Below, piece by piece: positions 16,349 through 25,551 of a stretch of 64,000 nt of DNA. Position numbers and translations under genes: made by a program. The notes under the pieces are model-generated. The model was given only the letters and a program-made list of their open reading frames with translations. It was not told where the DNA came from and made no database searches. Within the stretch, counting starts at the first letter, position 1. The number at the start of each line of letters is the position of its first letter. Origin of the DNA: Treponema sp. (GTDB lineage: Bacteria > Spirochaetota > Spirochaetia > Treponematales > Treponemataceae); NCBI GenBank assembly GCA_016281495.1, contig JAEEIU010000012.1:62001-126000 (forward strand), written 5' to 3'.

Positions 16349-17035
16349 ATGAAAAAAATGACAAAGGCATTTTGCCTTACATTGATGGGCACACTTGTGA
16401 TGGGCGTATGTTCATGCAGCAGCAGCAAGACAACACTTACCTACATCGGGCATGCCAGCGTAAAGATTGTTGCAAGCGACGGCTCTGTACTTTATATTGA
16501 TCCTGCATATTCGGAATGGGATTACGCAAATGATCCGGCAGATTATATCCTTGTTACGCACAGACACGATGACCACCAGCCACACCGTTCACTCAAGCTA
16601 AAGGAAGGCGGACAAAAGATAGACCATACTAAGGCACTTCAAGACGGAGTTTACGGAACTTTTGAACTGGGCCCATTTAAAGTTGAGGCAGTGGCGGCAG
16701 GTGGAAACAGAAACCACGACGTAAGGTATTGCGTAGGATATCTTGTAACAGTTGACGGAATCACAATCTATCATGCAGGAGACACCTCAAAGATAGATCA
16801 GATGAATGACCTTAGTTCACGTCACATTGATTATGCCATGTATCCGATTGACGGAATCTACAATATGGATGCAACAGAAGCAGAGGAAGTGGCAAATCTT
16901 GTGGGGGCATGCTGCAACATTCCGATTCATGAAAACGACCAGAACGGAAGCAAAAAATCCGACAAGTTCAATCCCAAAGGCCGCATGGTTCTTGAATACG
17001 GTCAAACCATCAAGATCAAGCCACAGAAAAAATAA
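16349..17035 (+). CDS. Metallo-beta-lactamase-fold lipoprotein (UlaG-like hydrolase)
   Basis: About 228 residues. A lipoprotein signal ends near GVCSCSSS. The metal-binding motif is THRHDDH, with LYIDPAYSE before it and IYHAGDTS after it, as in UlaG/RNase-Z-type hydrolases. The last metal His is plausibly in IPIHEND. Start 16349 has GGAG 6 bases upstream; an ATG at 16337 overlaps that site. A lipid-anchored member of this mostly cytoplasmic group is less common. Substrate unknown. Confidence 0.85.
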   Translation: MKKMTKAFCLTLMGTLVMGVCSCSSSKTTLTYIGHASVKIVASDGSVLYIDPAYSEWDYANDPADYILVTHRHDDHQPHRSLKLKEGGQKIDHTKALQDGVYGTFELGPFKVEAVAAGGNRNHDVRYCVGYLVTVDGITIYHAGDTSKIDQMNDLSSRHIDYAMYPIDGIYNMDATEAEEVANLVGACCNIPIHENDQNGSKKSDKFNPKGRMVLEYGQTIKIKPQKK

Positions 17036-17066
17036 ACCTGAAAATGCCTGAAGGTTCAACTTTTGT

Positions 17067-19007
17067 TTATTTTGAAAACACTAGTTTTTCCAATTCCTGC
17101 ATCCACACGGAAACCATTGCATCACTTGGCATGCGCCAGTCACCTCGTGGAGAAAGATTGATTGTTCCCACCTTTGCACCATCGGGCATGCAGCTCCTCT
17201 TGAACTGCTGGCTGAAGAACCTGTGGTAAAAAGTCTTGAGCCATTTTAGGATTACATCATCACTGTAGCTTTTTGCAAGGTCGGAATGCTTTGCCAAAAA
17301 CAAAATCTTGGACGGTGAAAAACCAAACCTAAGGAGATAATACAAAAAGAAATCATGCAGTTCGTAAGGGCCGACCAAATCCTCCGTTACCTGAGAAATC
17401 TTTCCGTCTGTCGGAGGAAGAAGTTCAGGAGAAACAGGTGTATCAAGAATATCACGAAGGACATCAGAATTCCTGTCATCGGCAAACCACTGCACAAGGT
17501 AGCGCACCAGAGTTTTTGGAATTGAAGAATTAACGCCATACATCGACATGTGGTCACCGTTATAAGTACACCACCCCAAGGCAAGCTCAGACAGGTCACC
17601 CGTTCCGATTACAATTCCATTGGTTTTGTTCGCATAGTCCATAAGAATCTGAGTCCTCTCGCGGGCCTGACAGTTTTCGTAGGTCACATCATGAACTGCC
17701 TCGTCCTGAGCTATGTCCTTAAAATGCTGGCGTACGGCATCTGCTATCGGGATTTCCTTTAATGTGACGCCGAATTCTTTTGCAAGGGCACAGGCATTGT
17801 TGTATGTGCGTCCTGTCGTTCCAAAGCATGGCATGGTGATTGCAGTAATCTTGTCACGGCTGATTCCCACACTGTCAAAGGCACGGCATGTAATGAGAAG
17901 TGCAAGTGTTGAATCAAGGCCACCGGAAAGGCCTATCACCGCAGACTGGCAGTTTATATGACGCAGACGTTTTGCAAGCCCCTGATACTGGAGCGTTATG
18001 ACCTCAAGGCAACGCTGTGTACGTTTCTCCTGATCATGCGGAACAAAAGGATGGGAATCAATGTAACGGGAAAAGCCATCGCCTTTACCTGCATTCAGTT
18101 TAAATTGAACGGTTGTATAATCAAGGTCAAAAACATTATTGCATGCAGAAAAGCCATAGCTTGTTGTCCTGCGCCTTTCCTGACACATGCGTTCAACATC
18201 AATGTCTGCATAGATCGGATCGTTTGTAAACAAATCGCTTTCGGCAAGAAGTGTTCCGTTTTCTACAATAAGATTGTGGCCTGCAAAAACCATGTCCTGG
18301 GTTGACTCATCCATTCCGGCATTTGCATAAAGATAGGCACAAATCGAACGTGCAGCCTGAGACTTAACAAGACTGCGGCGGTATTCAGCTTTTCCGATTA
18401 TCTCGTTTCCGGCAGAAAGATTTGCAATCACAGTGGCACCCGCCAGAACATGACGGCTTGACGGTGGAACAGGAACCCAGAGGTCCTCGCATATCTCGCA
18501 TGCAACAGTCAGGCAGGGATCATCTTCATCCTGAAGAAGAATGTCGGTTCCAAATGGCACATCCTCAAAACCGGCAAAACTAATGAAACGTGTTTCCATA
18601 TTCTGCTGGAATGGAGTAAAATGCCGCCTCTCATAAAACTCACCGTAATTCGGAAGATATGATTTGGCATAGAGGGCCAGAAGTCTCCCCTTGAATATTG
18701 CAGCCGCACAGTTGTAGATGCCCTCTGTACGCGCAACAGGAAGTCCTACAAAAACAAGGGATTCAAGCGATGACGTTTTTTTGATGATAAGGGCAAGCTG
18801 TTCCTGAGCCGAAGAAAGCAATGCCTGCTGGAAAAACAGATCTCCGCAAGTATATGCCGTTATTGAAAGCTCCGGGAACACAATGATGGAAGCCCCGTTC
18901 TTTGATGCAATCTCCGCCGCCTGAACAATCTGTCCGGCATTATAAACACAATCTGCAACCTTTAACCGTGGACTGACACAAGCAGTCTTTACAAAACCAT
19001 AAGCCAT
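17067..19007 (-). CDS. nadE: Glutamine-dependent NAD+ synthetase
   Basis: 646 residues, the two-domain form. The N-terminal carbon-nitrogen hydrolase domain has its Glu (VFPELSITAY), Lys (AKSYLPNYGEFYE) and Cys (CEICEDLWVP) triad. The C-terminal synthetase has the P-loop VIGLSGGLDST, GTTGRTYNNA and GTGDLSELALGWCTYNGDH. It uses glutamine nitrogen and ATP to amidate NaAD. AGGGTGAAG precedes the ATG; the S41 gene lies 12 bases upstream, so the two are probably co-transcribed. Confidence 0.97.
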   Translation of the reverse strand: MAYGFVKTACVSPRLKVADCVYNAGQIVQAAEIASKNGASIIVFPELSITAYTCGDLFFQQALLSSAQEQLALIIKKTSSLESLVFVGLPVARTEGIYNCAAAIFKGRLLALYAKSYLPNYGEFYERRHFTPFQQNMETRFISFAGFEDVPFGTDILLQDEDDPCLTVACEICEDLWVPVPPSSRHVLAGATVIANLSAGNEIIGKAEYRRSLVKSQAARSICAYLYANAGMDESTQDMVFAGHNLIVENGTLLAESDLFTNDPIYADIDVERMCQERRRTTSYGFSACNNVFDLDYTTVQFKLNAGKGDGFSRYIDSHPFVPHDQEKRTQRCLEVITLQYQGLAKRLRHINCQSAVIGLSGGLDSTLALLITCRAFDSVGISRDKITAITMPCFGTTGRTYNNACALAKEFGVTLKEIPIADAVRQHFKDIAQDEAVHDVTYENCQARERTQILMDYANKTNGIVIGTGDLSELALGWCTYNGDHMSMYGVNSSIPKTLVRYLVQWFADDRNSDVLRDILDTPVSPELLPPTDGKISQVTEDLVGPYELHDFFLYYLLRFGFSPSKILFLAKHSDLAKSYSDDVILKWLKTFYHRFFSQQFKRSCMPDGAKVGTINLSPRGDWRMPSDAMVSVWMQELEKLVFSK

Positions 19008-19019
19008 AACTTCACCCTG

Positions 19020-20810
19020 TTATTTTTCTTCGTTAGTATTCAGATAATCAAGCGCATAGTCCAAAAGAACGTCACGAGTCTTCCTGTCATCATACAGGGA
19101 CTGAGCCAGATCATAAGTCAGCGGTATCTTAACATCAAGAGGGAGAGTACATTCGCGTGTCTCGTCCGTATCAATGCAACGTGTCTCCTCATCAACCTCA
19201 TAGAGCCAGTTCACAGGATACCTGATATTGCAGATTGAATCCGACAGAAAAGATATGCCGCCTACTTCCTGACATGAGCAGTTGCTTGGTGAGAGTCCCA
19301 TCACAGTAACATTCGGGCATTTCTTGAGCATCTTTACAAGCAGGTCTCCTGAGCTTACACAATAATGATTGACAAGCATAAGAACCTCAATATCGCTGAA
19401 CCGGCCGTCTGCAGGAACTGTCACCGTGCTTATGATTTTCTTTTTTCCAAAGACATTTGATCCGCGTTTTGCAATATCAAACGGCTCGTTAGTAAAAAGG
19501 GATGCCGTCTCAATTCCTATTGACCAGAATCCGCCAGTGTTAGACCTTGCATCGATGATCAGTTTTTTCATTCCCTGATTTTTCATCTGCGTCAACTCGT
19601 CGATAAGCATGTTCCTTACCTTTGAATTGCGGTTTGTAAAATAAGAAAGCACATCGTAGAAAGTAGTGGACTCCTCATGCCAGCGTGCCATGTATGCGGT
19701 GTCATCGTTTAACATCACCGTCTCAAGATTCTTTATGTCAGGAAACTGTATGTATTCCACCAGGTCCAGGAAAAGATATGTCATCTCAAAGCGGTCAAGT
19801 CCACAACCAAGGGCCTCAAGCTCAAGCTCCTTTTCATCTCCGTTCTCGTCAATATATCCCACAAGAGCATGCGGTCTCTGTGAGTCATCGGTAATCGAGG
19901 CATTCTGAATCAGGTCACCGATAATTCCCTTTTCTCCGTTTTTCCTCATGCCCTTTGTCGCAAGCATTATCGGCTTGAACATATCCTCCGTGGCCTTAAC
20001 AGGTATGGTAAAAGAAACATAAATGAATTCGGTTTCCTCAATCGCTTCATCGATGGGCTGTCCGTTCCATGAGGTGATTACAGTCTTATTCCTTATTCCA
20101 TTTTTCCACGCTGGACTGTCCTCCTCCACATTCACGGCAACAGTTTTTCCGTCATCAAGCCTGATCATGCTCAATCCATAGTCATTTCCCGAAAGAAGCT
20201 CCAGACATCTAATCCAGGGATCATAAACAGGAACGGTTACTATAACATGTCCGTCATGAAAATTATACCCAAAGGCAACAGTGGCGGCGGCAAACAATCC
20301 CGCATCCTGAGTCTCCTCCGCCATTTCCATCACAGGAAGGAATTTCTCCCTGAGTGCCTGCATGTCAATTTTCTTCCAGTCCTTGAGAGAATAATATTTC
20401 TCCATGTCCTTTGTTGCGGAGATAAAGGATTTGACATACCCCTGCTTTGTGTGGTTACGCATTGCGCTGTCAAAGACCATAGGCTGCACGACAGTATGAA
20501 CACCCGCAAGAATACAGAAGGTGGTAACAATGGGAAGAACGATTTTCTTAATACGAGGGAAACGCCCGATAAAGAGCGGAAGCACCATCACGATCAAGGC
20601 GATGTAAAAGACTCCATAGTAGTACTTTGTATGATAAAAATTCCCCTTGAAGCTAAAGAATATAAAATGAATTAACCCCACAGCAATCGGAAGAAGATAC
20701 AGGAACTTTTTCTTATTATTTTTATGCAGAACGATGGCAAGGACAATCATCAAGAGAGAAAAAATCCATATCGAGATATTGTTTGAAAAAATACGGTTAA
20801 TTAACAGCAT
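19020..20810 (-). CDS. Membrane-anchored S41-family (tail-specific) peptidase
   Basis: 596 residues. Four or so TM helices occupy the first 130 residues, then a long extracytoplasmic region. A PDZ-like segment holds VEEDSPAWKNGI. The S41 core has MKKLIIDARSNTGGFWSIG and the probable nucleophile in HYCVSSGDLLVKML. The ATG is 6 bases from -10 TATACT, so translation is probably leaderless. It forms an operon with nadE. The N-terminal multi-TM arrangement is unusual for CtpA-type enzymes. Confidence 0.8.
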   Translation of the reverse strand: MLLINRIFSNNISIWIFSLLMIVLAIVLHKNNKKKFLYLLPIAVGLIHFIFFSFKGNFYHTKYYYGVFYIALIVMVLPLFIGRFPRIKKIVLPIVTTFCILAGVHTVVQPMVFDSAMRNHTKQGYVKSFISATKDMEKYYSLKDWKKIDMQALREKFLPVMEMAEETQDAGLFAAATVAFGYNFHDGHVIVTVPVYDPWIRCLELLSGNDYGLSMIRLDDGKTVAVNVEEDSPAWKNGIRNKTVITSWNGQPIDEAIEETEFIYVSFTIPVKATEDMFKPIMLATKGMRKNGEKGIIGDLIQNASITDDSQRPHALVGYIDENGDEKELELEALGCGLDRFEMTYLFLDLVEYIQFPDIKNLETVMLNDDTAYMARWHEESTTFYDVLSYFTNRNSKVRNMLIDELTQMKNQGMKKLIIDARSNTGGFWSIGIETASLFTNEPFDIAKRGSNVFGKKKIISTVTVPADGRFSDIEVLMLVNHYCVSSGDLLVKMLKKCPNVTVMGLSPSNCSCQEVGGISFLSDSICNIRYPVNWLYEVDEETRCIDTDETRECTLPLDVKIPLTYDLAQSLYDDRKTRDVLLDYALDYLNTNEEK

Positions 20811-20816
20811 AGGAAC

Positions 20817-20822
20817 AGTATA
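20817..20822 (-). promoter_or_regulatory. Extended -10 of the S41 gene
   Basis: Minus strand TGCTATACT with GTTCCT between the hexamer and ATG; a TGn extension is present. No Shine-Dalgarno. Confidence 0.5.
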
Positions 20823-20927
20823 GCACTATTTTATTTGTTCAACAACGGAATCGCTGTAGATATAGAGCAAGAAGTATGATATATTTGAAACATTACGACT
20901 GACATAGAAAGGCAAAGGAAAAATCTT

Positions 20928-22127
20928 ATGGACATTTCACACAGGAAGGTAAAAAAGCAGATTCAGTTTTCGGACGCACAGGGAAAAGCTCTGGCAAACA
21001 GGCAGGTAAGGATTCAACAGACAAAGCACAGTTTTCTTTTTGGCTGCGGGGCATTCGATTTTATTCCGCTTGTCATGACAGGCGAACAAAAATTCAAGGA
21101 AATGACCGACAGCTGGCTTGAGATATTCAATTACGGAACACTCCCATTTTACTGGGGACAGTTTGAGACAGAAGAAGGAAAACCGAACACCGACACATTG
21201 ATGAAAACCGCACAATATCTTAAAAGCAAAAACGTCACGTTAAAGGGACATCCCTTGTGCTGGCATACAGCCTGTGCAGAATGGCTCATGAAATACGACA
21301 ACAGGACAATCATGCAAAAGCAGCTTGAACGGATTGACCGCGAAGTAAAGGGCTTTAAGGGCGTAATCGACATGTGGGATGTAATCAACGAGGTTGTGAT
21401 CATGCCGATTTTTGACAAGTACGACAATGCCATGACTCGAGTGTGCAAGGAAAAAGGCCGCGTTAAATTGATAAAGGAAGTTTTTGACGAGGCTCATGCA
21501 TGCAATCCGGACGCAGTACTTCTCCTAAACGATTTCAACACCTCAATCAATTACGAGATTCTTGTGGACGGCTGTCTTAACGCAGGAGTTCCAATCAGTG
21601 CAATAGGAATTCAGTCACATCAGCATCAGGGTTACTGGGGACGTGAAAAGCTTGAGGAGGTTCTTGCACGGTTTGAGCATTTCGGGCTTCCGATTCATTT
21701 TACGGAGAACACCCTGATTTCCGGAGACATAATGCCTGCACATATCGAGGACTTGAATGACTGGCAGGTTGAAGAATGGCCCACAACTCCAGAGGGAGAG
21801 GAACGTCAGGCAAATCAGATTGAAGAAATGTACAGGATTCTTTTTTCACACCCTCTTGTTCAGGCAGTCACGACCTGGGATTTCCACGACGGCGCATGGC
21901 TCAAGGCTCCAAGCGGTTTTGTAAGGAGCGACAATTCCCTTAAGCCCTCATACAAAATGCTAAAGAAACTCGTAAAGGAAGAATGGTGGACAGACATCAC
22001 GATAACAACAGATGCCTCCGGTTGTGCAGAAGTTGAAGCCTTTAAGGGTGAATATAAAATCAGCTCTGACGGAAAAGAAACAGACGCAGTCCTTAACGAC
22101 AACCAGAAGCTTTCAGTAGTTTTATAA
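20928..22127 (+). CDS. GH10 endo-beta-1,4-xylanase, intracellular type
   Basis: 399 residues, no signal peptide. GH10 landmarks: LKGHPLCWHT, the acid/base Glu in MWDVINEVV, AIGIQSHQHQGYW and the nucleophile region IHFTENTLIS (usually ITELD in the family), then VTTWDFHDG near the end. A C-terminal extension of about 40 residues resembles a small beta domain. A cytoplasmic GH10 would trim imported xylo-oligosaccharides. AAAGGA lies upstream of the ATG. Confidence 0.92.
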   Translation: MDISHRKVKKQIQFSDAQGKALANRQVRIQQTKHSFLFGCGAFDFIPLVMTGEQKFKEMTDSWLEIFNYGTLPFYWGQFETEEGKPNTDTLMKTAQYLKSKNVTLKGHPLCWHTACAEWLMKYDNRTIMQKQLERIDREVKGFKGVIDMWDVINEVVIMPIFDKYDNAMTRVCKEKGRVKLIKEVFDEAHACNPDAVLLLNDFNTSINYEILVDGCLNAGVPISAIGIQSHQHQGYWGREKLEEVLARFEHFGLPIHFTENTLISGDIMPAHIEDLNDWQVEEWPTTPEGEERQANQIEEMYRILFSHPLVQAVTTWDFHDGAWLKAPSGFVRSDNSLKPSYKMLKKLVKEEWWTDITITTDASGCAEVEAFKGEYKISSDGKETDAVLNDNQKLSVVL

Positions 22128-22180
22128 GCAGGATACAAAACATCCAGAAGCCCCCTCGACATCAGAGGAAAATCATGTCG

Positions 22181-23221
22181 CTAACAGGAAGCGGGGATAT
22201 ATTTCTTAAGCGAGATGTCGATTATCCATTCACACAAGTCACCGAAATCTTTTCCCAGAGTTGCGGCCTCCTGAGGAATAAGTGATGTCGGTGTCATTCC
22301 GGGGAGAGTGTTTGCCTCAAGACAGAAAAGATTGTCATTTTCATCTGCCATAAAATCGACCCTTGCATAAGTCTTTATTCCAAGCGTCCTGTAGACCTTG
22401 ACCGCCGTGCTCTTGATTTTTTCCTCAAGTTCCTTAGTGATTTTTGCAGGACAAGTTTCTATCGTGCTTCCTGCCTGATATTTGTTCTTATAATCGTAAA
22501 AGCCTTCCTTTGGCTCAATCTGAACAACCGGAAGTGCCTCGCCTTCTATTACGCCATCGGTAAACTCACGTCCCTTTATGTAATCTTCAATTAAAACCTT
22601 GTTCTCATATTTAAATGCCTGGTCAATTGCAGAATCAAATTCTTCCTGGGTTTTTGCAATGTAAACTCCAACGCTTGAACCGCCGCTGCAGATCTTTACG
22701 ACACACGGAAGCTTAACCGGCTTTACATCCTCTTTTTTTGTAAGGAGAATGCTGTTCGGGGTATTTATTCCGTTTGCCCTGAAAAGCTGTTTTGAGACAG
22801 ACTTATCCATTGCAATTGCAGAACTGAGGGCATCGGTTCCGGTATATTTTATTCCGAACAGATCAAAGGCAGCCTGAACCTTTCCATTTTCACCGCTGTC
22901 ACCATGGAGGGCCATAAAGACAATGTCAGCACGGCCACAAAGCTCAAGCACATTCGGTCCGAACAATGATTTTGAATCGTCCTTCCTCATGGCCTTCAAC
23001 TGCTCAAGGTCCGGGACGGTTTCCTTAACAGGGGCAATATCCTCCGCCCAGTCACGGTCCATGTCAAAGACTGAATCAACATCCCCGTTATATCCAAGGA
23101 AAATGTCAAGAAGAATGACTGAATGCCCCCTTGGCTTTAACGCCTTATAAATCTGACATCCTGATGAAAGTGACACATCCCGTTCAGTACTGGTTCCACC
23201 CGCTAATATGACAATCTTCAT
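22181..23221 (-). CDS. ddl: D-alanine--D-alanine ligase
   Basis: 346 residues. Starts MKIVILAGGTSTERDVSLSSG, typical Ddl; then MALHGDSGENGKVQAAFD, KYTGTDALSSAIAMDK, the ATP-grasp strand LPCVVKICSGGSSVGV, and the metal site LFCLEANTLPGMT. It joins two D-Ala for peptidoglycan precursors. ATG 23221 has AGGAG upstream; an in-frame start at 23248 is less likely. Confidence 0.95.
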   Translation of the reverse strand: MKIVILAGGTSTERDVSLSSGCQIYKALKPRGHSVILLDIFLGYNGDVDSVFDMDRDWAEDIAPVKETVPDLEQLKAMRKDDSKSLFGPNVLELCGRADIVFMALHGDSGENGKVQAAFDLFGIKYTGTDALSSAIAMDKSVSKQLFRANGINTPNSILLTKKEDVKPVKLPCVVKICSGGSSVGVYIAKTQEEFDSAIDQAFKYENKVLIEDYIKGREFTDGVIEGEALPVVQIEPKEGFYDYKNKYQAGSTIETCPAKITKELEEKIKSTAVKVYRTLGIKTYARVDFMADENDNLFCLEANTLPGMTPTSLIPQEAATLGKDFGDLCEWIIDISLKKYIPASC

Positions 23222-23388
23222 TTTTCTTTTCACTCCTGAATACTCCAATTGAAGCAGTTAGCGGCCTTTCTGTCAAGCACCATGAATCTTGAAAAAAATA
23301 TGGTATAAATCAGCAAATTATGATAAAATATATTTCAAGTCAATCGCAAAAAGAACAATTGAAAAGTAAGCAAATTGAGTAGGATATT

Positions 23389-23430
23389 ATGAATCTTTTT
23401 GGGATTCAAAGGATGCTGTTGTATGAATGA
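23389..23430 (+). CDS. 13-codon upstream ORF overlapping the GGDEF start
   Basis: ATG at 23389 (TAGGA 7 bases upstream) encodes MNLFGIQRMLLYE and stops at TGA 23428, overlapping the downstream ATG (23423) by 8 bases in another frame. The arrangement would allow translational coupling. It may be chance. Confidence 0.3.
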   Translation: MNLFGIQRMLLYE

Positions 23431-24712
23431 TTATACAAGAGAAACTGTTTCCAGTTTGTTTTATGACAAAGTAGATGCGATTATCATAGTTGATGCACAG
23501 AAGGACATCTATCATACTGTAAAGAAAAGGGGCCTTTTTGAGGCTTTTCTTGAGGCCGACGGCAATTACAAAAGCCTGATAGAAAAGCTGTGGTTTCACT
23601 TTAGCGACAATTCAACCAAGATAGCTGACGATTACCATGTCTTTATCCCAATGATAGGCCAGTTCAAGGGAAAATATGTTGACCGGATCAAGCTTAACAT
23701 CAATGGCGAAAACCGTCTGATTCAAATATCGATTTACCCCCTTGATGAAAACTGCAACAAGTACATGTTCATTTTTGACGAGCTGGACAACAGTGAATAC
23801 CTGAGGGAATTCCTTACGGACAGAAAGGTCGACACCATCCAAAACTCATACCTTTTTTCCATGTATGTCGATTTGATCAAGGACATAGCCTACAGCATCA
23901 ATGTAACGGAAATATCCAGCAACCCTCAGAATTATGACGTCAAATACACGACATGGCGCATGATGATCGTAAACATGATATGGCCTGAAGACCAGAGCCT
24001 TTTTCTTGAACGCACCGATCCTGAGTACCTTAAGAAAAACCTTCTTCCCGGACGAACCAGCTCATTTGACTGCCAGATGAAAAACCTTAAGGGCGTGTTT
24101 ATCTGGGTCAAGCTGATCTTTAGCCGGGCAAGCACTACCAACGACGACGACTTTAGGTTTGTCTTTATGGTTCAGGACATTCACGAAAATTCAATGCAGC
24201 TGTTTGAGACCCTGAAAAAATACGAGGACCTGGCTTCCAAAGACCCCCTTACATCGCTATTCAACCATGGCCGTATTGAAACGGAAATAAGCAATGCTGT
24301 TGAATCGTTCAAGTCAAAGGGCACCCCGGTTTCCCTCATGATGCTTGACATCGATTTTTTCAAGAAAGTCAACGATACATTCGGGCATTCAGTTGGGGAC
24401 GTAATACTAAAGCAGTTTGCGGATCTTGTCGTTGAATTCCTTAAACCCCATGACATTAAGACAGGAAGATGGGGCGGCGAGGAATTTGTATGCGTATGCT
24501 ATGACATGGACAGTTCAAAAGTCAGTCAGATTGCAGAAGACCTAAGACAAAAGATTCTTGAGGCAGAGTTTGATACAGTCGGAAAGCTTACTTGCAGCGT
24601 GGGCCTTACGGAAGTTTCATCCAACGACACGGCAAAGAGCGTTTTTGACAGGGTAGACCGCGCCATGTACGAGGCCAAGACAAACGGCCGCAACCAGGTC
24701 GTAAAAAAATAA
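23423..24712 (+). CDS. Diguanylate cyclase (GGDEF domain) with N-terminal sensor
   Basis: About 429 residues, soluble. The C-terminal 170 residues are a GGDEF domain: DPLTSLFNHG, LDIDFFKKVNDTFGH, and the active-site loop GRWGGEEF. The inhibitory RxxD five residues before it is absent (KPHD), so product inhibition may be lost. The N-terminal 250 residues have no sure family; a PAS-like fold is likely around residues 180-280. Start 23423 is preceded by AAAGGATG; the frame is open from 23399. Confidence 0.88.
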   Translation: MNDYTRETVSSLFYDKVDAIIIVDAQKDIYHTVKKRGLFEAFLEADGNYKSLIEKLWFHFSDNSTKIADDYHVFIPMIGQFKGKYVDRIKLNINGENRLIQISIYPLDENCNKYMFIFDELDNSEYLREFLTDRKVDTIQNSYLFSMYVDLIKDIAYSINVTEISSNPQNYDVKYTTWRMMIVNMIWPEDQSLFLERTDPEYLKKNLLPGRTSSFDCQMKNLKGVFIWVKLIFSRASTTNDDDFRFVFMVQDIHENSMQLFETLKKYEDLASKDPLTSLFNHGRIETEISNAVESFKSKGTPVSLMMLDIDFFKKVNDTFGHSVGDVILKQFADLVVEFLKPHDIKTGRWGGEEFVCVCYDMDSSKVSQIAEDLRQKILEAEFDTVGKLTCSVGLTEVSSNDTAKSVFDRVDRAMYEAKTNGRNQVVKK

Positions 24713-24724
24713 GAAAGCAACCGG

Positions 24725-24754
24725 GGCATCCTCATCAGGGGATGTCTTTTTTTT
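24725..24754 (+). terminator. Terminator of the GGDEF gene
   Basis: GGCATCC and GGATGTC form a 7-bp stem (one G-U) with an 8-base loop, followed by eight T (24747-24754), 13 bases after the stop. Confidence 0.75.
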
Positions 24755-24779
24755 CCATCCACCATAAAACCTCACCCAC

Positions 24780-24858
24780 CCCCACCGGCACACACCAGCG
24801 GGGTAAAAACCAGAAGATTCTTATATATTTTTAGAATGTGAATGTTACACTCATTTTA
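24780..24858 (-). repeat. Repeat copy R1 of the OMP terminator region
   Basis: Nearly identical (two early differences over about 77 bp) to 26197-26276, which is the 3' end and terminator of the outer-membrane-protein gene. The hairpin at 24780-24803 forms a 9-bp stem with two G-U pairs when read on the minus strand. It includes the last codons and stop of a second OMP gene copy. Confidence 0.85.
24831..24857 (-). pseudogene. 3' relic of a second OMP gene (last nine codons)
   Basis: On the minus strand, codons reading KMSVTFTF plus TAA end at 24831, followed by the same terminator as the intact OMP gene (…KMGVTYTF). The rest of the gene is absent; the sequence upstream changes to the candidate RNA gene. 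A duplicated OMP gene appears to have been cut or replaced. Confidence 0.6.
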
Positions 24859-24880
24859 GGAGTCTTTTTAATGAAATCTA

Positions 24881-24909
24881 TTGAATTTTTCAATAATTTG
24901 TCGTATATT
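24881..24909 (+). promoter_or_regulatory. Promoter of the candidate small RNA
   Basis: -35 TTGAAT (24881-24886), 17-base spacer, -10 TATATT (24904-24909). Confidence 0.55.
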
Positions 24910-24915
24910 TGAATA

Positions 24916-25097
24916 AGTAAGTCCTTGCCATTCAAGGCGACAGGCAACTTGAGTGTCTGTTAGGCGTTTATGCATTATATTGTGTTCAGAAGCAGTATTC
25001 TGCCAGCCTCTGAAGGGTTTTCCGTAGACCTCATCTGAACTAGGCGAAAGCCGAAAGAAAACGGTTTAAAGGCTCTGCGAATGGCGCGGAGCTTTTT
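24916..25097 (+). ncRNA. Candidate structured small RNA of about 180 nt
   Basis: No ORF fits between a good promoter and a strong terminator. Visible structure: hairpin CCTTG-CCATT-CAAGG; a nested hairpin TTCAGA...TCTGAA enclosing GCAG-TATT-CTGC; GGC-GAAA-GCC with a GNRA loop; and a terminator GCTCTGCG/CGCGGAGC (8 bp, one G-U) followed by TTTTT (25093-25097). The size resembles 6S RNA, but I could not pair the 5' and 3' ends as 6S requires. It could instead be a leader with an attenuator controlling the toxin-like gene just downstream. Confidence 0.5.
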
Positions 25098-25116
25098 CTA
25101 TTTATGGCGGTTTGAT

Positions 25117-25428
25117 TTGTCAGACATTCTTATTGCCCAAAATGCATTTTCCAAATTACTCGATCTTGAGTATGAATTCATACTCGGTCGAAAAAATAAG
25201 ATCATTTCTTTGGTAGTGGAATTCCAGAAATTTCATTTTTTCCATATTGCAGGATTACAACATTTAAGAGATTTGCCACGACTTTCAATTTCTGCGGAAG
25301 AAGTTTATAATCAGCTTGAATCAGGTAAAATTTCTGTAGATTATAATGGACTGTTTTGCTTAAGAAAAAAAATAGAAAGGCAGAGAATAAGTCAACAATT
25401 TTATATAGACATAAGGGATTTGAACTAG
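25117..25428 (+). CDS. PBECR4-like small nuclease-toxin domain protein
   Basis: About 103 residues. The core LLDLEYEFILGRKNKIISLVVEF, with FHFFHIAGLQHLRDLP and a late helix, resembles the PBECR4 domain (phage barnase/EndoU/colicin-like RNases). TTG 25117 has a weak GGCGG upstream; an ATG at 25081 is in frame but lies inside the terminator hairpin of the preceding RNA. It sits alone between repeats R1 and R2. No antitoxin is obvious beside it. Confidence 0.6.
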   Translation: MSDILIAQNAFSKLLDLEYEFILGRKNKIISLVVEFQKFHFFHIAGLQHLRDLPRLSISAEEVYNQLESGKISVDYNGLFCLRKKIERQRISQQFYIDIRDLN

Positions 25429-25443
25429 ATAAATAACAAAAAA

Positions 25444-25467
25444 CCCCACCGGCACACACCAGCGGGG
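25444..25467 (-). repeat. Repeat copy R2 of the OMP terminator hairpin
   Basis: The same 24-bp hairpin as at 24780-24803 and 26197-26220, with A-rich sequence on the left that becomes a U-tract on the minus strand. Identity stops soon after the hairpin on the right. It separates the PBECR4-like gene from vapBC. Confidence 0.85.
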
Positions 25468-25504
25468 TAAGGGAAAAAGACTGTTGATTTTTGGGATAAT
25501 GTGG

Positions 25505-25538
25505 TATAATCTTGATATAGGGAGTAATTATATTCAAG
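25505..25538 (+). promoter_or_regulatory. vapBC promoter and operator
   Basis: Extended -10 TGGTATAAT (hexamer 25505-25510) is followed by an imperfect palindrome with ends CTTGA (25511-25515) and TCAAG (25534-25538) and inner ATA/TAT. This is a typical position for autorepression by a VapBC complex. GGGAGG follows as the ribosome site. Confidence 0.55.
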
Positions 25539-25551
25539 GGAGGCCAAAAGA

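Noticed and set aside
24958-24975. GTTAGGC, a possible integron attC core, near the toxin cassettes
   Set aside because: No matching RYYYAAC partner at attC distance and no integrase; the cassettes are bounded by terminator copies instead.
24916-25097. 6S, SRP or RNase P RNA identity for the candidate RNA
   Set aside because: The hallmark sequences and end-to-end pairing of these RNAs were not found.
25081-25116. ATG at 25081 as start of the PBECR4-like gene
   Set aside because: It lies within the terminator hairpin of the candidate RNA; TTG 25117 is more plausible, though not certain.
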